DNA of 64,000 bases from Ananas comosus (Eukaryota > Streptophyta > Magnoliopsida > Poales > Bromeliaceae), in NCBI RefSeq assembly GCF_001540865.1, contig NC_033635.1, positions 3,864,231-3,928,230 of the forward strand, read 5' to 3'. Of the stretch, positions 1 through 11,040 are shown piece by piece. A model generated the notes under the pieces. It did not search any database, was not told the origin of the DNA, and worked only from the letters and a program-made list of their open reading frames with translations. Position 1 is the stretch's first letter. Each line of letters starts with the position of its first letter. Made by a program: the position numbers and the translations under genes.

Positions 1-55
1 GTTTCGGTAAGGGTTCCAGTTTAGAGTTGAGTCGGATACAAATAAAAAACATGTC

Positions 56-157
56 TTTTTTGAGAGATAGGTAATGCTACCCGCTTCGTTTATTTCATTT
101 AGAAACCTCGGGTACCAATCACCAAACCCTTTGCCACTTGCGCCAAGGACAGTCGGT
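56..157 (-). mobile_element. tRNA-derived SINE, copy 1 (internally deleted)
   Basis: A 102 bp body is flanked by an exact 16 bp direct repeat, AAATAAAAAACATGTC, at 40-55 and 158-173, as expected for a target-site duplication made by a retroposon. The T-run sits at the left, so the element reads on the minus strand and ends in a short A tail. On that strand the head has the tRNA box-A-like TGGCAAAG. Compared with the copy at 22086-22250 it lacks about 55 bp, including the box-B-like TTTGAATCC, so it should be transcriptionally dead. Same family as 23239-23406. Confidence 0.8.
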
Positions 158-173
158 AAATAAAAAACATGTC

Positions 174-640
174 AATCTGAATTTATTGGGTTTTCGCTCA
201 TTATACTCATAAGTGAAACCGTACCCATTTAATATTGATTAAGTTTGCGTCATTTGGTTTCTGATTAGGGTAAAAATCTAGGTAATTATAACCATTGACG
301 TCCTAGATACACGACTCCAAGCCATTACATGAGTCTCTTTGCTAAATCAGAAGCAAAATTGAATCCTTATATGTAACAATCTGACCTACTAACAATAACA
401 TCTTATTAGGTCCAAAATCAACCCAAAATGCTTAAAACCCTAAACGAGCTCAAAACTAGTGCTTAAAACCCTAAACAAGCTCAAAACTAGCGATAATTAC
501 CGCCTCTTTTCCATCCAATGTGAGACTGTTGTGGTCTTACAGAGTACCCCTATTTAGACTCTAACGTTCTCGTTAAGTTCAAATCCGATCATACACACAT
601 AGACAATAATTATCAGACAATATGAGATTTTAGAGGAGTC
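174..640. other. Gene-free spacer with a 34 bp tandem repeat
   Basis: No coding region is visible. At about 425-495 a 34 bp unit containing CTTAAAACCCTAAAC and GAGCTCAAAACTAG is repeated twice. CCCTAAA matches the plant telomere heptamer only by chance, since the period is 34 and not 7. Confidence 0.5.
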
Positions 641-1417
641 AGATTTTAGAGATGACTCCTGCGAGTTTAAGAAATGATTCCTATCAAACCCGTAGGGTTC
701 ATAAGATGACTCCCATTAAATTCGTGGTGTAATATTTTGCCCTGCATAATACTTAGCTCTCATATTTTCGGCTAGTATTCAACTCTAATTGACGTAATAT
801 AATTTGTCCCGCATAGCACTTAGTTTGCACATTTGGCTGGTATTCAACCATGGTACCAAATATATCGATTTAGCTTATTAGCAAATAATTCGTTGGCTCG
901 AATGGTCCAAAATACTTAAATCCAATTATTCTTACTAACATTCATGGTTTTATGTTTTCAATACAATCCTTTTTTTAATCTGACACGGGACCATTGGGGC
1001 ATTGCATAGAAGTCCTAGAGGGCGACCGATGTAACAACTACTACCTAAGCCTATGAATATAAAAAATTTGATACAAATATTCTAAATTTCTCCTACATGT
1101 GTCAAAAATTATAAATTTTAAAAATCTAACTCAAAGTCGAGTAAAGGTAGATTGCTATTAAACAATGCTATTTGTACACGTATGTTATCGGTATAACATA
1201 GATACCTTAGATTCCCAAAGATTAAGATTTGCTTACTTATCTAATAAAATGTTTTAGATACTAAAAATTAGAAAAAATTTAAAATTCTAGAATCATAAGA
1301 GGTATGATTTACATGAAATTTACATAAAAATAAACGTTCAGAACAGGTCTTTAGATATTGTAAAGCACATGCGGGGGTAAGAATGCAAACGAGATAGATT
1401 TGGGAGCAGACGGGGTC

Positions 1418-1876
1418 CTCACCTTCCGCTTCATTTCTTATCGGATCAGAATGAATTCGGAACAGATTAGTTTTAATCTTATTTTTGATTTTCGATATCC
1501 ACTACTCCATTCTAAATGAGTCAGGATGGAGACGAATCTTAACAGATAGAAGCGGATTCAAAATGAATTATATTTTTAATATTTTTAGTTTTCACTTGCC
1601 TTTCCATTCTTTTTATATATTTTTAGTTTTCATCCGTCATTCTATTCTCACCTTCCGCTCCATTTCTTATCGAATCGGAATGAATTCGGAACAGATTAGT
1701 TTTAATCTTATTTTTGATTTTCGATATCCACTACTCCATTCCAGATGAGTCAGGATGGAGACGAATCTTAACAGATAGAAGCGGATTCAAAATGAATTAC
1801 ATTTTTATATATTTTTAGTTTTCACTTGCCTTTCCATTATTTTTATATATTTTTAGTTTTCATCCGTCATTCTATT
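1418..1876. repeat. Two 229 bp tandem units inside duplication copy A
   Basis: Both units run from CTCACCTTCCGC through ATGAATTCGGAACA to the phrase CATCCGTCATTCTATT, 229 bp apart. Copy B of the larger duplication has only one unit (about 3318-3545), so this expansion happened after the ~1.9 kb duplication, or one unit was lost from copy B. The short ORF across it is not a gene. Confidence 0.8.
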
Positions 1877-2383
1877 CGACGTGGATAAGGACGAAAGCCC
1901 CATCAATCTTAATAATCAAAAATTCAAAAAGAGTCTATGGATAGAACCTCATAAAAGAACCAACAAATTGCAATCCCTGTGGTATCTAAGTTCTCCCTTA
2001 GATGTCGAAATAAAAGAAAAATTCACATAAAAATTTTAGTCTAAATTATAGAAAATCTTTTTATAAATACACGTCCTAAGAAAATTTTACCATTTATGAC
2101 CTGATAAACTAACATAATTTACCTATAAGATTATTTATCATATTTTGAAAAAATAATTTAAAAGATCAAGTATAATATATAATTTTGAATATTTGACCAC
2201 ACTCGTCAGCAACTATATAAAGTAAGTTTTTTAAATAAATCAAAAAGATATACTGAACAATATATTCATGCGTCCCAAAATGGCCTATAAAATCTCAAGT
2301 GCAAAAATAAATGAATAAATGGCCTATAAAATCTCAAGTGCAAAAATAAATGAATTATAAAACAAATTATTAATTAAATAACA

Positions 2384-2455
2384 ATCAGAGTGGCGCAGCG
2401 GAAGCGTGGTGGGCCCATAACCCACAGGTCCCAGGATCGAAACCTGGCTCTGATA
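2384..2455 (+). tRNA. trnM-CAU (initiator): Initiator tRNA-Met (CAT), copy 1
   Basis: A 72 nt intronless tRNA. The acceptor stem ATCAGAG (2384-2390) pairs perfectly with CTCTGAT (2448-2454), with discriminator A at 2455. The anticodon stem GTGGG/CCCAC encloses the loop CCCATAA with anticodon CAT at 2416-2418. The T arm contains GGATCGAAACC. The A1-U72 pair and the lack of an intron fit the cytosolic initiator; plant elongator tRNA-Met genes usually have an intron. It starts translation in the cytosol. ACAA immediately precedes the gene, matching the CAA motif common upstream of plant tRNA genes, and a T7 run about 20 bp downstream can serve as the Pol III terminator. Confidence 0.95.
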
Positions 2456-3733
2456 ACAAACTCAGAGAAAGGCTTGCAAATTTTTTTAAAAATTAACCGA
2501 TTTTAGAGGTGACTCCTGCGAGTTTAAGAAATGATTTGATATAGGTGAGAAAAAATCTTACAAGATTAAGAAATGATTTGATATAGGTGACTCCTGCGAG
2601 TTTAAGAAATGATTCCTATCAAACCCGTGGGTGTAACACATTGTCCTGCATAATACTTAGCTCTTGTATTTTCGGCTAATATTCAACTCTAATTGACGTA
2701 ATATAATTTGTCCCGCATAAAACTTAGTTTGCACATCTGGCTAGTATTCAACCATGGTACCAAATATATCGATTCAGCCTATTAGCAAATAATTCGTTGG
2801 CTCGAATCAGTGGTCCAAAATACTTGAATCCAATTATTCTTACTAACATCCATGGTTTTATGTTTTCAATACAAACCTTTTTTTAATCTGACATGGGACC
2901 ATTGGGGCATTGCATAGAAGTCCTAGAGGGCGACCAATGTAACAACTACTACCTAAACCTATGAACATAAAAAATTTGATACAAATATTCTAAATTTCTC
3001 CTACATGTGTCAAAAATTATTAAATTTTAAAAATCTAACTCAAAGTCAAGTAAAGGTGGATTGTTATTAAACAAAGCTATTTGTGCACGTATGTTATCGG
3101 TATAACATAGATACCTTAGATTCCCAAAGATTAAGATTTGCTTACTTATCTAATAAAATATTTTAAATACTAAAAATTAGCAAAAATTTAAAATTCTAGA
3201 ATCATAAGAGGTATGATTTACATGAAAATAAACGTTCAGAACTTAGGATTCTTATATAAAGCACATGCGGGGATAAGAATGCAAACGAGATAGATTTGGG
3301 AGCAGGAGGGGTCCCTCACCTTCCGCTTCATTTCTTATCGGATCGAAATGAATTCGGAACATATTAGTTTTAATCTTAGTTTTGATTTTCGATATCCACT
3401 GCTTCATTCCAGATGAGTCAGAATGGAGACGAATCTTAACAGATAGAAGCAGATTCAAAATAAATTATATTTTTATATATTTTTAGTTTTCACTTGCCTT
3501 TCCATTCTTTTTAATAATTTTTAGTTTTCATCCGTTATTCTATTCAACGCGGATAAGGCCGAAAGCCCCATCAATCTTAATAATAAAAAATTCAAAAAGA
3601 GTCTGTGGATAGAACCTCATAAAAGAACGAACAGATTGCAATCCTTGTGGTCTCCCTTAGATATCGAAATAAAAGAAAATTTCATATAAAAATTGTAGTC
3701 TAAATTATAGAAAATCTTTTTATAAATACACGT

Positions 3734-4090
3734 GTTTTTATTTTCTGTCCTTAACATTTAAAAATTTATATTTTATCCTCTCAATATTTTAAATTATTGC
3801 ATCTAGCACCCCTGGTCAAAATTTTATCACTATTTTGTCTATTTTTTATAATTTATATTAAAAATTATCCTTCAAAATGATTAAAATATATTAAAAAATT
3901 ATTTTTTTATAGAAGAAATAAATGCATATTGATCATATTGTCCTCTTCATTAATACTGTAAAAATATTTTTGAAATTTTAAAGAGTGAAGTGTAAATTTT
4001 TAAAAGTCAGAAAAGAAAAGTGAAAAGACAAATATTTATAGGAATGTTTTATGCAATTTAGCCATTGGTGGAAGGCAAGAATTTAATTTA
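3734..4090. mobile_element. MITE-like inverted-repeat insertion private to copy B
   Basis: Copy A reads straight from ATAAATACACGT to a TTTTACCATT-like sequence, whereas copy B has about 355 extra bases here. The ends are imperfect inverted repeats: the left contains TTTCTGTCCTTAACATTTAA and the right, reverse complemented, contains TTTCTGACTTTTAAAAATTT. No coding sequence. The exact borders and target duplication are not resolved. Confidence 0.5.
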
Positions 4091-4363
4091 TTTTCTAAAA
4101 CAAACTTTACCATTCATGACCTGATAAACTAACATATTTTACCTATGAGATTATTTATCATATTTTGAAAAAATAATTTAAAAGATCAAGTACAATATAT
4201 AATTTTAAATATTTGACCACACTCGTCAGCAACTATATAAAGTAAGTTTTTTAAATAAATCAAAAAGATATATTGAACAATATATTCATGCGTTGCAAAA
4301 TGGCCTATAATATCTCAAGTGCAAAATAAATGAATTATAAAACAAATTATTAATTAAACAACA

Positions 4364-4435
4364 ATCAGAGTGGCGCAGCGGAAGCGTGGTGGGCCCATAA
4401 CCCACAGGTCCCAGGATCGAAACCTGGCTCTGATA
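4364..4435 (+). tRNA. trnM-CAU (initiator): Initiator tRNA-Met (CAT), copy 2
   Basis: The sequence is identical over all 72 nt to the tRNA at 2384-2455 and lies exactly 1980 bp downstream in the second copy of the tandem duplication. The anticodon CAT is at 4396-4398. The flanking ACAA and the downstream T-run are also kept, so both copies look transcribable. Confidence 0.95.
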
Positions 4436-4480
4436 ACAAAACTAGAGAAAAGCTTCCAAATTTTTTTAAAAATGATCTGT

Positions 4481-5525
4481 TTTTTAACTATATTAACTAG
4501 AAACAGGATCAAATATCTTCCACATTTGGAATTCAAATAGTAAACTTGAAATCCAAAAATGAAAAATAACAATGTTAACTAGAACAAACCAAAGACCAAA
4601 TCCAACCAAAATCTATATTAAAAACAACCAAGTTTGTGACACAACTGATGTTCCATCTATCTATCTAACATTTACTAATAACAACAACTCTACAAGCAGC
4701 TGAAGACGCAAAGCATACGCTAAAGAGTCATTAGTTACTTAACTAACATCATGTTCAGTAAACACCCAGATGAAGTACAAAACCAAAATAAAAAGGGGAA
4801 AAACGAAAGGAGAAATAAAAAAAAAAAAAAAAGACCAGCATAAATGAAATTCAGTTCATCCAAAAGCTAGTTTCAAATCTTCCATCATCCTTTCTTACAT
4901 GTCCAGAAGAGCATTTTTTTCCTTTTATCTTCAAACCTGCAGCAAACAAGCCGAAAAGAGAGAAAAAAGAGAACTTCAAATAGGGGCCCCGAGTAACATA
5001 ACTGCAATAAAGCTATTCGAACGGCTCGGATAAATCCATAAAAGTAACAAGTCAACACTAATGCTATCTCAGTTCAAATTCTGTACCGAAGCACATAATA
5101 CGAAGTGTCGAAATTATTTTTCCTTTTTCCTTTTTTTCGCTTCTAGCAAAATGATAGAGGTTTCCAAAAGGCCCAACCTTTAGATCAAAGTATAGCTGTA
5201 GCACTTTGCCCTCATGTGCCTTTGTTTTAGTTTTATGTAAGGACCTGCCGTTAAAAACTTAAACATTTTATATACCACAGTGCCTAAAGTGCATCGCAAG
5301 GTGGTAAAATGCCACACTGCTAGCAATTTTAACGGCAAATTCGTACAAAAAACTAAAAAAAGAAGCCGCGGGCTGAGGCACAGTTTCAAAAGAGCTATAT
5401 ATATATATATATATATATACAGCGGAAGGGCTTTTTTAAGTCTTTCACAGAAAGAATCCTCACTGAATACTTACACGGTTCATGCGATGCTGGTTAAACT
5501 GATTTAAGCACTAATCACGACCATC
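4481..5525. other. Spacer and probable 3' region of the X8 gene
   Basis: No coding region is visible. It holds an A-run at 4818-4832 and an (AT)n microsatellite at 5396-5419. The part nearest 5525 probably includes the 3' UTR of the minus-strand X8 gene. Confidence 0.4.
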
Positions 5526-7479
5526 TCAACTAAGTACGAAACGGCATTGGAGGAAACCTGCAAGAATAAGCAGGATTATACGTGTAATTATGTTTGATAA
5601 TCTTATTGGCGCTTTCATATGCACAAAACAAACGAAATATCATTCAGCTACATTAGTTGAAGTATGCAATAATGATCTACATCAATTGGTACACATCCTG
5701 GGTGACAAGATATACGAAAACTGAAAAGCTATTAGATTGAAACAACAAATCAGGATGCTGTGCGCAGAATAATCGTACGCGCACAATAATCTTGCATATA
5801 CTACGATATAGAGAGCAGAAATCGATGGAGCTTTAAAAGAAAATCAAATTTAATATCACTGATTACTAATTAATTGCTGTTTATCAAGTACAAACTAGAA
5901 TAAAATAAAAACTTACAAATGCGAAGTATCACTTTACTGAGTGACCTTCTCTTCACAATTGACTAAATCGAAGCACATGTTTCACATCCAGCACTTAGTT
6001 TGAAAACAAAAATAATAAGGTCCTAGTGTTACTATTTATGAAAAATCCATGCAAAAAAGCAATTCTAAGCGTAGTAACATGAAAACTATAGCAACTATTC
6101 TAATATTACAGCTAAACCTAGCTATGGTATTCGAATAACATTACTGTCGAATGCATGGATAGTAGTAAATTTTGCATCATAATGGTCATGACAAAAAAAT
6201 CGCGTCTTAGCGGATGCCAAAGAATAGCAAACCTTAGCGAACCAATGCAGGGATGTGCTGCACAACTTAGATAAGATCAGAAACTACACAATTCAGTGAA
6301 AGAGATGGCTAACAAAGAATTAACAAGTCGAAAATTCAGGGAGTCACTATACAATTAATCCATTATAATCTAAGGCAAGGAAACTAAAGCGCAAAGGAAA
6401 TTATACTAGGATCGGTATTGACGAGAAGTGCGGTCCCGTCGAAGCCGCAGCTGCCTCCGCGCTGCTTCGTCATCTGCCAGTAACTATTAAAAGCATACGA
6501 AGCATGCGCAACCACATTATCCGGATAATAACAACTCCCATTAGGCTTAATTTCCTCGCAATCCGCCCCGCCCTCCCCGCACGCGTAATCCATCGCCTCC
6601 TGCAGCTTCTCCTCCGGCACCGTCGGCTTTGCCACACACCACAATCCCCCCATCCCCTCCTCCCCCGACCCCGGGGGCGGCGCCACTGTTGGCGCCGCCA
6701 GGCACGGAGGCATCGGCGGGACCGGGAACACATCGGGTGGGTTCGCAGGAACGGGCACGGGAACGGGAAAGGCTTCAGGTGGGGAATTGGGTGCCAAAGC
6801 AGGGGGTGGTGGGAATGGGAAAGAAGGGGGCTTGTGGCGCCTACCATAGGCTTCGAAACCAAATGGATTTGAGCCAAATCTCAAAGAATACAACTTTCTC
6901 CTTATGGGTTTTGGCTCTTTCATCACCCTGATGTTTCCATTCCTATAAAAACCCAACCTTTCCACAACTTCCAACTGAGAAGATGAAACCAAGCACACAA
7001 AGTTAGCATCTTGGAGTAGTAAACTCAACAGAGGCTTGAGTTCAAAGCTGGAGAGCAATGCGGGGTTCCGTAAACACTCGGAGAAGTCGGCGCCGACTTT
7101 GATCTCCTTCTCCAGGCCCCATCTGACCACAGAGTAGTGCAGGCTCTTCACAGAGGGAGTGATCAAGCCCCACAAATGCTCACGGCCCCTGTTGCAGAGA
7201 ATGCCTCTTCCTACTACAATTGTGGTGATGTTCTTTGATGGGAAGTGAGATAGCACATGGGTCCTCAGCCAATTTTCTGCTGCTAAAACACTTGAAGAGA
7301 CCATAAAAATGTCTCTTTTACTCACTGAGACCCCAGTGGGTTGTGTGTTTGTTGAGTAGGGGGTGAGAAGGGGAATGGTTTGTTGGCTTTGCTCATGGAG
7401 GTGTACCAACTCAAAAGAAGCTTCTTCTTGACCTGCAACTGGAGTAGAGATTCATGTTCACATGCATCAACAGCAACTT

Positions 7480-7521
<42 letters not shown>

Positions 7522-7577
7522 ATACCAGTAAGACCCATGAGAGGGAGAAGGGAGAGAAGAAGGTAAAACCCCACCAT
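5526..7577 (-). CDS. Secreted X8/CBM43 protein with a vestigial GH17 domain
   Basis: Three exons by splice signals: 7577-7526, 7432-6407 and 5557-5526, giving 369 aa. Residues 1-18 form a signal peptide (VGFYLLLSLLPLM core). Residues ~40-165 resemble the middle of plant GH17 beta-1,3-glucanases (SVSKRDI, LAAENWLRTHVLSHFPSKNI, ITPSVKSLHYSVV), but the family's catalytic VGNE motif reads VGRG, so hydrolysis is not expected. A Pro-rich linker spans ~216-271. The X8 domain at 282-369 has all six cysteines, the last supplied only by the tiny third exon (FLQCRFVLS, then stop). X8 domains bind beta-1,3-glucan, and relatives act at the cell wall and plasmodesmata. There is no C-terminal hydrophobic tail, so a GPI anchor is unlikely. 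(GA)n tracts lie in intron 1 and upstream. Start codon: first ATG after a (CTT)n leader, directly before the signal peptide. Role inferred: a wall or callose-binding protein. Confidence 0.85.
7481..7517. repeat. (GA)n microsatellite in intron 1 of the X8 gene
   Basis: An uninterrupted GA dinucleotide run, CT on the gene strand, just after the first splice donor. Confidence 0.9.
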
Positions 7578-7679
7578 CTTCTTCTTCTTCTTCTTCTTCT
7601 TAGTTTCTGCTACTCTTTGCTCTCTGAGGGAAGGGAAAGGCAAGGTGGTAAATGTAAAACCCAAACAATGCCTTAAACC

Positions 7680-7683
<4 letters not shown>

Positions 7684-7716
<33 letters not shown>
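7684..7716. repeat. (GA)n microsatellite upstream of the X8 gene
   Basis: A GA run about 110-140 bp before the start codon, CT-rich on the gene strand. CT-rich leaders are common near plant transcription starts, but no promoter is claimed. Confidence 0.85.
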
Positions 7717-7721
<5 letters not shown>

Positions 7722-7759
7722 GATTGGGTACGAGGGGGTTGGTAAGTACTAAGTAGGGC

Positions 7760-9525
7760 ATAATGTGGTGAGAGACCCTCACCTATAGGAACTTTTGAAT
7801 AGAGTCCTCAATATTATTTTTTTATTAATACTTTTTAACAAAAATATATAAAAATTTAGTTTAATTATTACTCTTTTTTATCCGGCTATCTACTCTTTGA
7901 AATATTTTAATTTACTCTCTAACTTTTTTATTTATTTGACTTGAGTTGGCTTGTAAATTTTTAATTTTAAAATTTAAATAGTTTATTTTTACAGATTTAA
8001 TTTATATATTTTATGTAGTTTATGTGATTACGAATTTATTAAAATAAATAATTAGTTTAAATTTGTCTCTAGAGAGCCATCAAAATGAACAAAATTAAAC
8101 AAATTAAGAGATTAGGATTAGGATTCAAATTAAAAAAGGTTAGTCAGTTGATAAGTTGCATACACTTTTACCTGGTATTAACTTTTGATTTTTTTGGTTA
8201 TTTGATATATTTTAGTTAGCTGTGTTCAAATTTCTATTAAATTTAATAATGAATAGTAATTGTTTGTAAATTATTGCAATTTTATTTGTGAATAAACAAA
8301 TAAAGCCATTAAATTTAATAAAATTAGTGAAAATTTTAATGAAAATTTTAATTTAATTAAGTAAAATTATTTAATTCAAACTATTCAAAAGTTAAGCAAT
8401 GTTGACAGAAAAGGTCCAAAAAGTATGGCCATTTTGAAATGAAAAATGTTACTTATACACTCAAAATCTTATCTAAAAAAATTTAGACAATATTAATATT
8501 AAAAAATAACTGATATGATAAGGCTAGTGTTTTAAAATAATAATAATAACCCTTCTACAGAATTGGAGCAAAATTTGCACCTATTTTTGGATGAACAAAT
8601 AGCATTGCTAAAAAACTAGAGGAGGCAGAATAATATAGAGTTGTACAGATAACATTGCTCATTTTAAAACAAAAATACTATATGTACAACTATATACAGA
8701 TGAAAATTTTACACCCTCCTAATCTTAAAATTCACAAAATTCAAATCAATTTTAGTAATAAAAAAAAAGATTAGACAAGAGGGAGAATACGAGTCTTATA
8801 ATATATACGATGTAATCTTACATATAGTGTAGAGGTGTATAAGTAGTATTGCTTTAAGAACCGTTTGATTCAAAATTTATAATGTTCAGAAAATATTATA
8901 TATTTTATATTTGAAATGATAAGTTTCATACTAGCTTATCAAACTACTTGATTAAGAACTAGGAGGGGTTTTAGGTTATCCAATATAAGTTGAATGGTAA
9001 TATATTTAATAAAAAAATATACAAAATTATTTGAATATTACAAATAGTGAATCAAAATGACCTAAGTGAAAATAGAAGGGGTTTTAATATCAAACATCCA
9101 AAAAAAAAAAAGAAAAATGTTATTTGTACATCCAAAAAGAAAATAGATCTTACACTTCTCATTTTAGGATTGATAAAGACCCAAATGATTTTTAGTAAAA
9201 ATTTTAAAAAAAAGTTGATACGAACAAGTAGCCTATTAATAGCCTTGAGATAAAGTGTGCATAAAATATACATCCAATTTTTAGGTGTACCAATAGCATT
9301 ACTAAAACACCACAAAAGAGGTATAAATCTTACACCCACAATTCTGGAGTTGATAATAATCGAATTGATTTTTAGTAAAATTTTAAAAAATTGGTGTGAC
9401 AAAAATGATCTTAAGATAAAATGAGTGTAAAATATACACCCAACTTTAGGGTGTACCCGTCGCATTGTTCAAAAACGAAAAGTTATTTACACCATTGGTC
9501 CCAACTTTTACGCATTTTTTATTTA
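7760..9525. other. AT-rich spacer with degenerate MITE remnants
   Basis: No coding region is visible. Sequences resembling AAAATGTTATTTGTACA and its inverse ACCAATAGCATTACTAAA recur at about 8440-8850, 9110-9305 and 9325-9470, suggesting several decayed copies of one small inverted-repeat element. Confidence 0.4.
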
Positions 9526-9922
9526 GGTTAATTTCATACAGATCCCTACAAATATAGTAAATAATAAATATATCTCTACAAAGTTCAACTTTCATATGTT
9601 GTCTCTACAAAAGTTCTAATATTTTCAAATATGTCCTTTTGGTTTGTTACCATTAGATAACCGTTTATATTTCCAATTTTGCCATCACAAGTACGTCCTT
9701 ATAAAAATCATAACAGTATAATATATGAGAGGTAAAAATATAAAAAAACTAACCAATGTTAAGTATTTAACCTATGGTTAACTAAATTTTTCTACCGGAT
9801 TCTTACGGTAGGAATATATTTGAAAATATAATGACTTTTGTAAGGATAATATATAATAGTTGAATTTTGTAGAGATATTTAGCATTCACTATATATTTAC
9901 ATAGACCTATATAAAATTAATT
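9526..9922. mobile_element. Long inverted-repeat MITE
   Basis: The arms are imperfect inverted repeats of well over 70 bp. The left begins GGTTAATTTCATACAGATCC and the right, reverse complemented, begins AATTAATTTTATATAGGTCT; both continue with ATCTCTACAAA and TTCAACT. No ORF. A truncated copy of the same family lies in reverse orientation at 53404-53697. Confidence 0.65.
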
Positions 9923-10749
9923 TTTTTTATTTTATTTTTTATTTTTATTTTTTATTTTATATTTTACTTTAATAAGTCCTAGTTGTGGAAATTCTTTTTG
10001 ACATGCCCACTTTGAAGTTTGAAGTTTGAATGTTGAGAGAGAGAGAGAGAGAGAGAGAGAGGGGGACCAAAAAGGTGTGCTTTGGGAGCAGCGCTTCTGG
10101 AGGCGAGCACTGAAGGAGGACAGTGGCGTGGAAAGCGTGCCGGCCCCGGCTTTCTTCTTCTCTCTGCTCACGGACAAAACAGCGCCCAACACAGACCATC
10201 ATCCTTCACTGTTTACTTACTTTATTAACGTCCTCCTCGTACAAGAAAACAGAATCGAATTATATTTTTTTTTGGCCTTCAAACTGTTAAGATTAGTCAC
10301 GATTTTATTTTTAAATTTTGATTTATTATAATTTTTTATTTAAAATATTTTGATTGTTATAGTTAAATTTCACTGTCCAATTTATTACCAACTCATCCAT
10401 TACAATATTACTATATAAGTGTCACATTAATAATGTCTCAATATTCGACACAGAGATTAACTGCTCCATGTTTACAGCGGAGTTTAATTTTAAAAAATTT
10501 ACGGAACGAAGAGCAATTGCTATCTTTCTCTTTCTTAATTCTCCCCAAAAAATAAACTAAGTTATACTTTAAGAATTAATTAATTATAACAATATAAAAA
10601 ATTTAAAATAAAAATGGCGAGAAATTAAAGATAGAGAACCGAAATATTACTTGTCCTATAATTTCAAGATCAAGAGTATAATTTAGTAGTTTTGCAAATT
10701 TATCATTTAGAGATCAAATTCTGTAAAATAAAAAAAAACCATTATGCAT
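9923..10749. other. Spacer with (GA)n and a short GC-rich patch
   Basis: A GA microsatellite at 10035-10060 is followed by a ~120 bp GC-richer stretch (10060-10190) of unknown origin. The overlapping ORFs are driven by the repeat and resemble no family I recognise. Confidence 0.4.
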
Positions 10750-10884
10750 TAAGCCTCCGTTTGGTTCGGGGTTAAGGAAAAAATAGCTATTCCAGGGATA
10801 GGGTTAAGTTCAGAGTTAAAGTGGGGTTAAAGTTTTTTTGTGTTTGGTTTGGGGTTAGAGTTAAGCTAGAATAATGAGAAATAG

Positions 10885-11040
10885 TGTTTGGTTGGTGTAG
10901 GTGGGATAAAAAGATAATGATTGATAAAGAAGGATAATGATTAGTTGGAGTAGGTGGAACAAAAAGATAATGAGTGATAAAGAAGGATAATGATTGGTTG
11001 GAGTAGGTGGGATAAAAAAGATAATGATTAATAAATCAAG
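10885..11040. repeat. 53 bp subterminal tandem repeats of the Harbinger element
   Basis: Three units with a 53 bp period contain GTTGGAGTAGGTGG, AAAAAGATAATGA and GATAAAGAAGGATAATGA (unit anchors at 10891, 10944 and 10997). Subterminal repeats often bind the transposase or its Myb-like partner; that role is inferred here. Confidence 0.75.

Larger units (their letters stand above)
645..2495. repeat. Tandem segmental duplication, copy A (contains tRNA-iMet 1)
   Basis: This ~1.85 kb block is repeated immediately downstream at 2497-4480 with high similarity throughout. Both copies start at the motif GACTCCTGCGAGTTTAAG and end just past the tRNA. Copy A alone carries an internal tandem duplication with a 229 bp period (1418-1646 and 1647-1876, starting CTCACCTTCCGC). 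Copy A lacks the ~355 bp insertion of copy B. Confidence 0.85.
2497..4480. repeat. Tandem segmental duplication, copy B (contains tRNA-iMet 2)
   Basis: Head-to-tail repeat of 645-2495. Differences from copy A are a short duplication around 2530-2600 (the phrase AAGAAATGATTTGATATAGG occurs twice), one instead of two 229 bp units, and an AT-rich insertion of roughly 355 bp at about 3734-4090. Confidence 0.85.

Noticed and set aside
421..500. ACCCTAAAC words suggesting interstitial telomere repeats
   Set aside because: The unit is 34 bp with only one heptamer-like word each; not a (CCCTAAA)n array.
6470..6931. ORFs on both strands inside the X8 gene
   Set aside because: Shadows of the GC-rich X8 coding frame; no conserved domain and no splice support.
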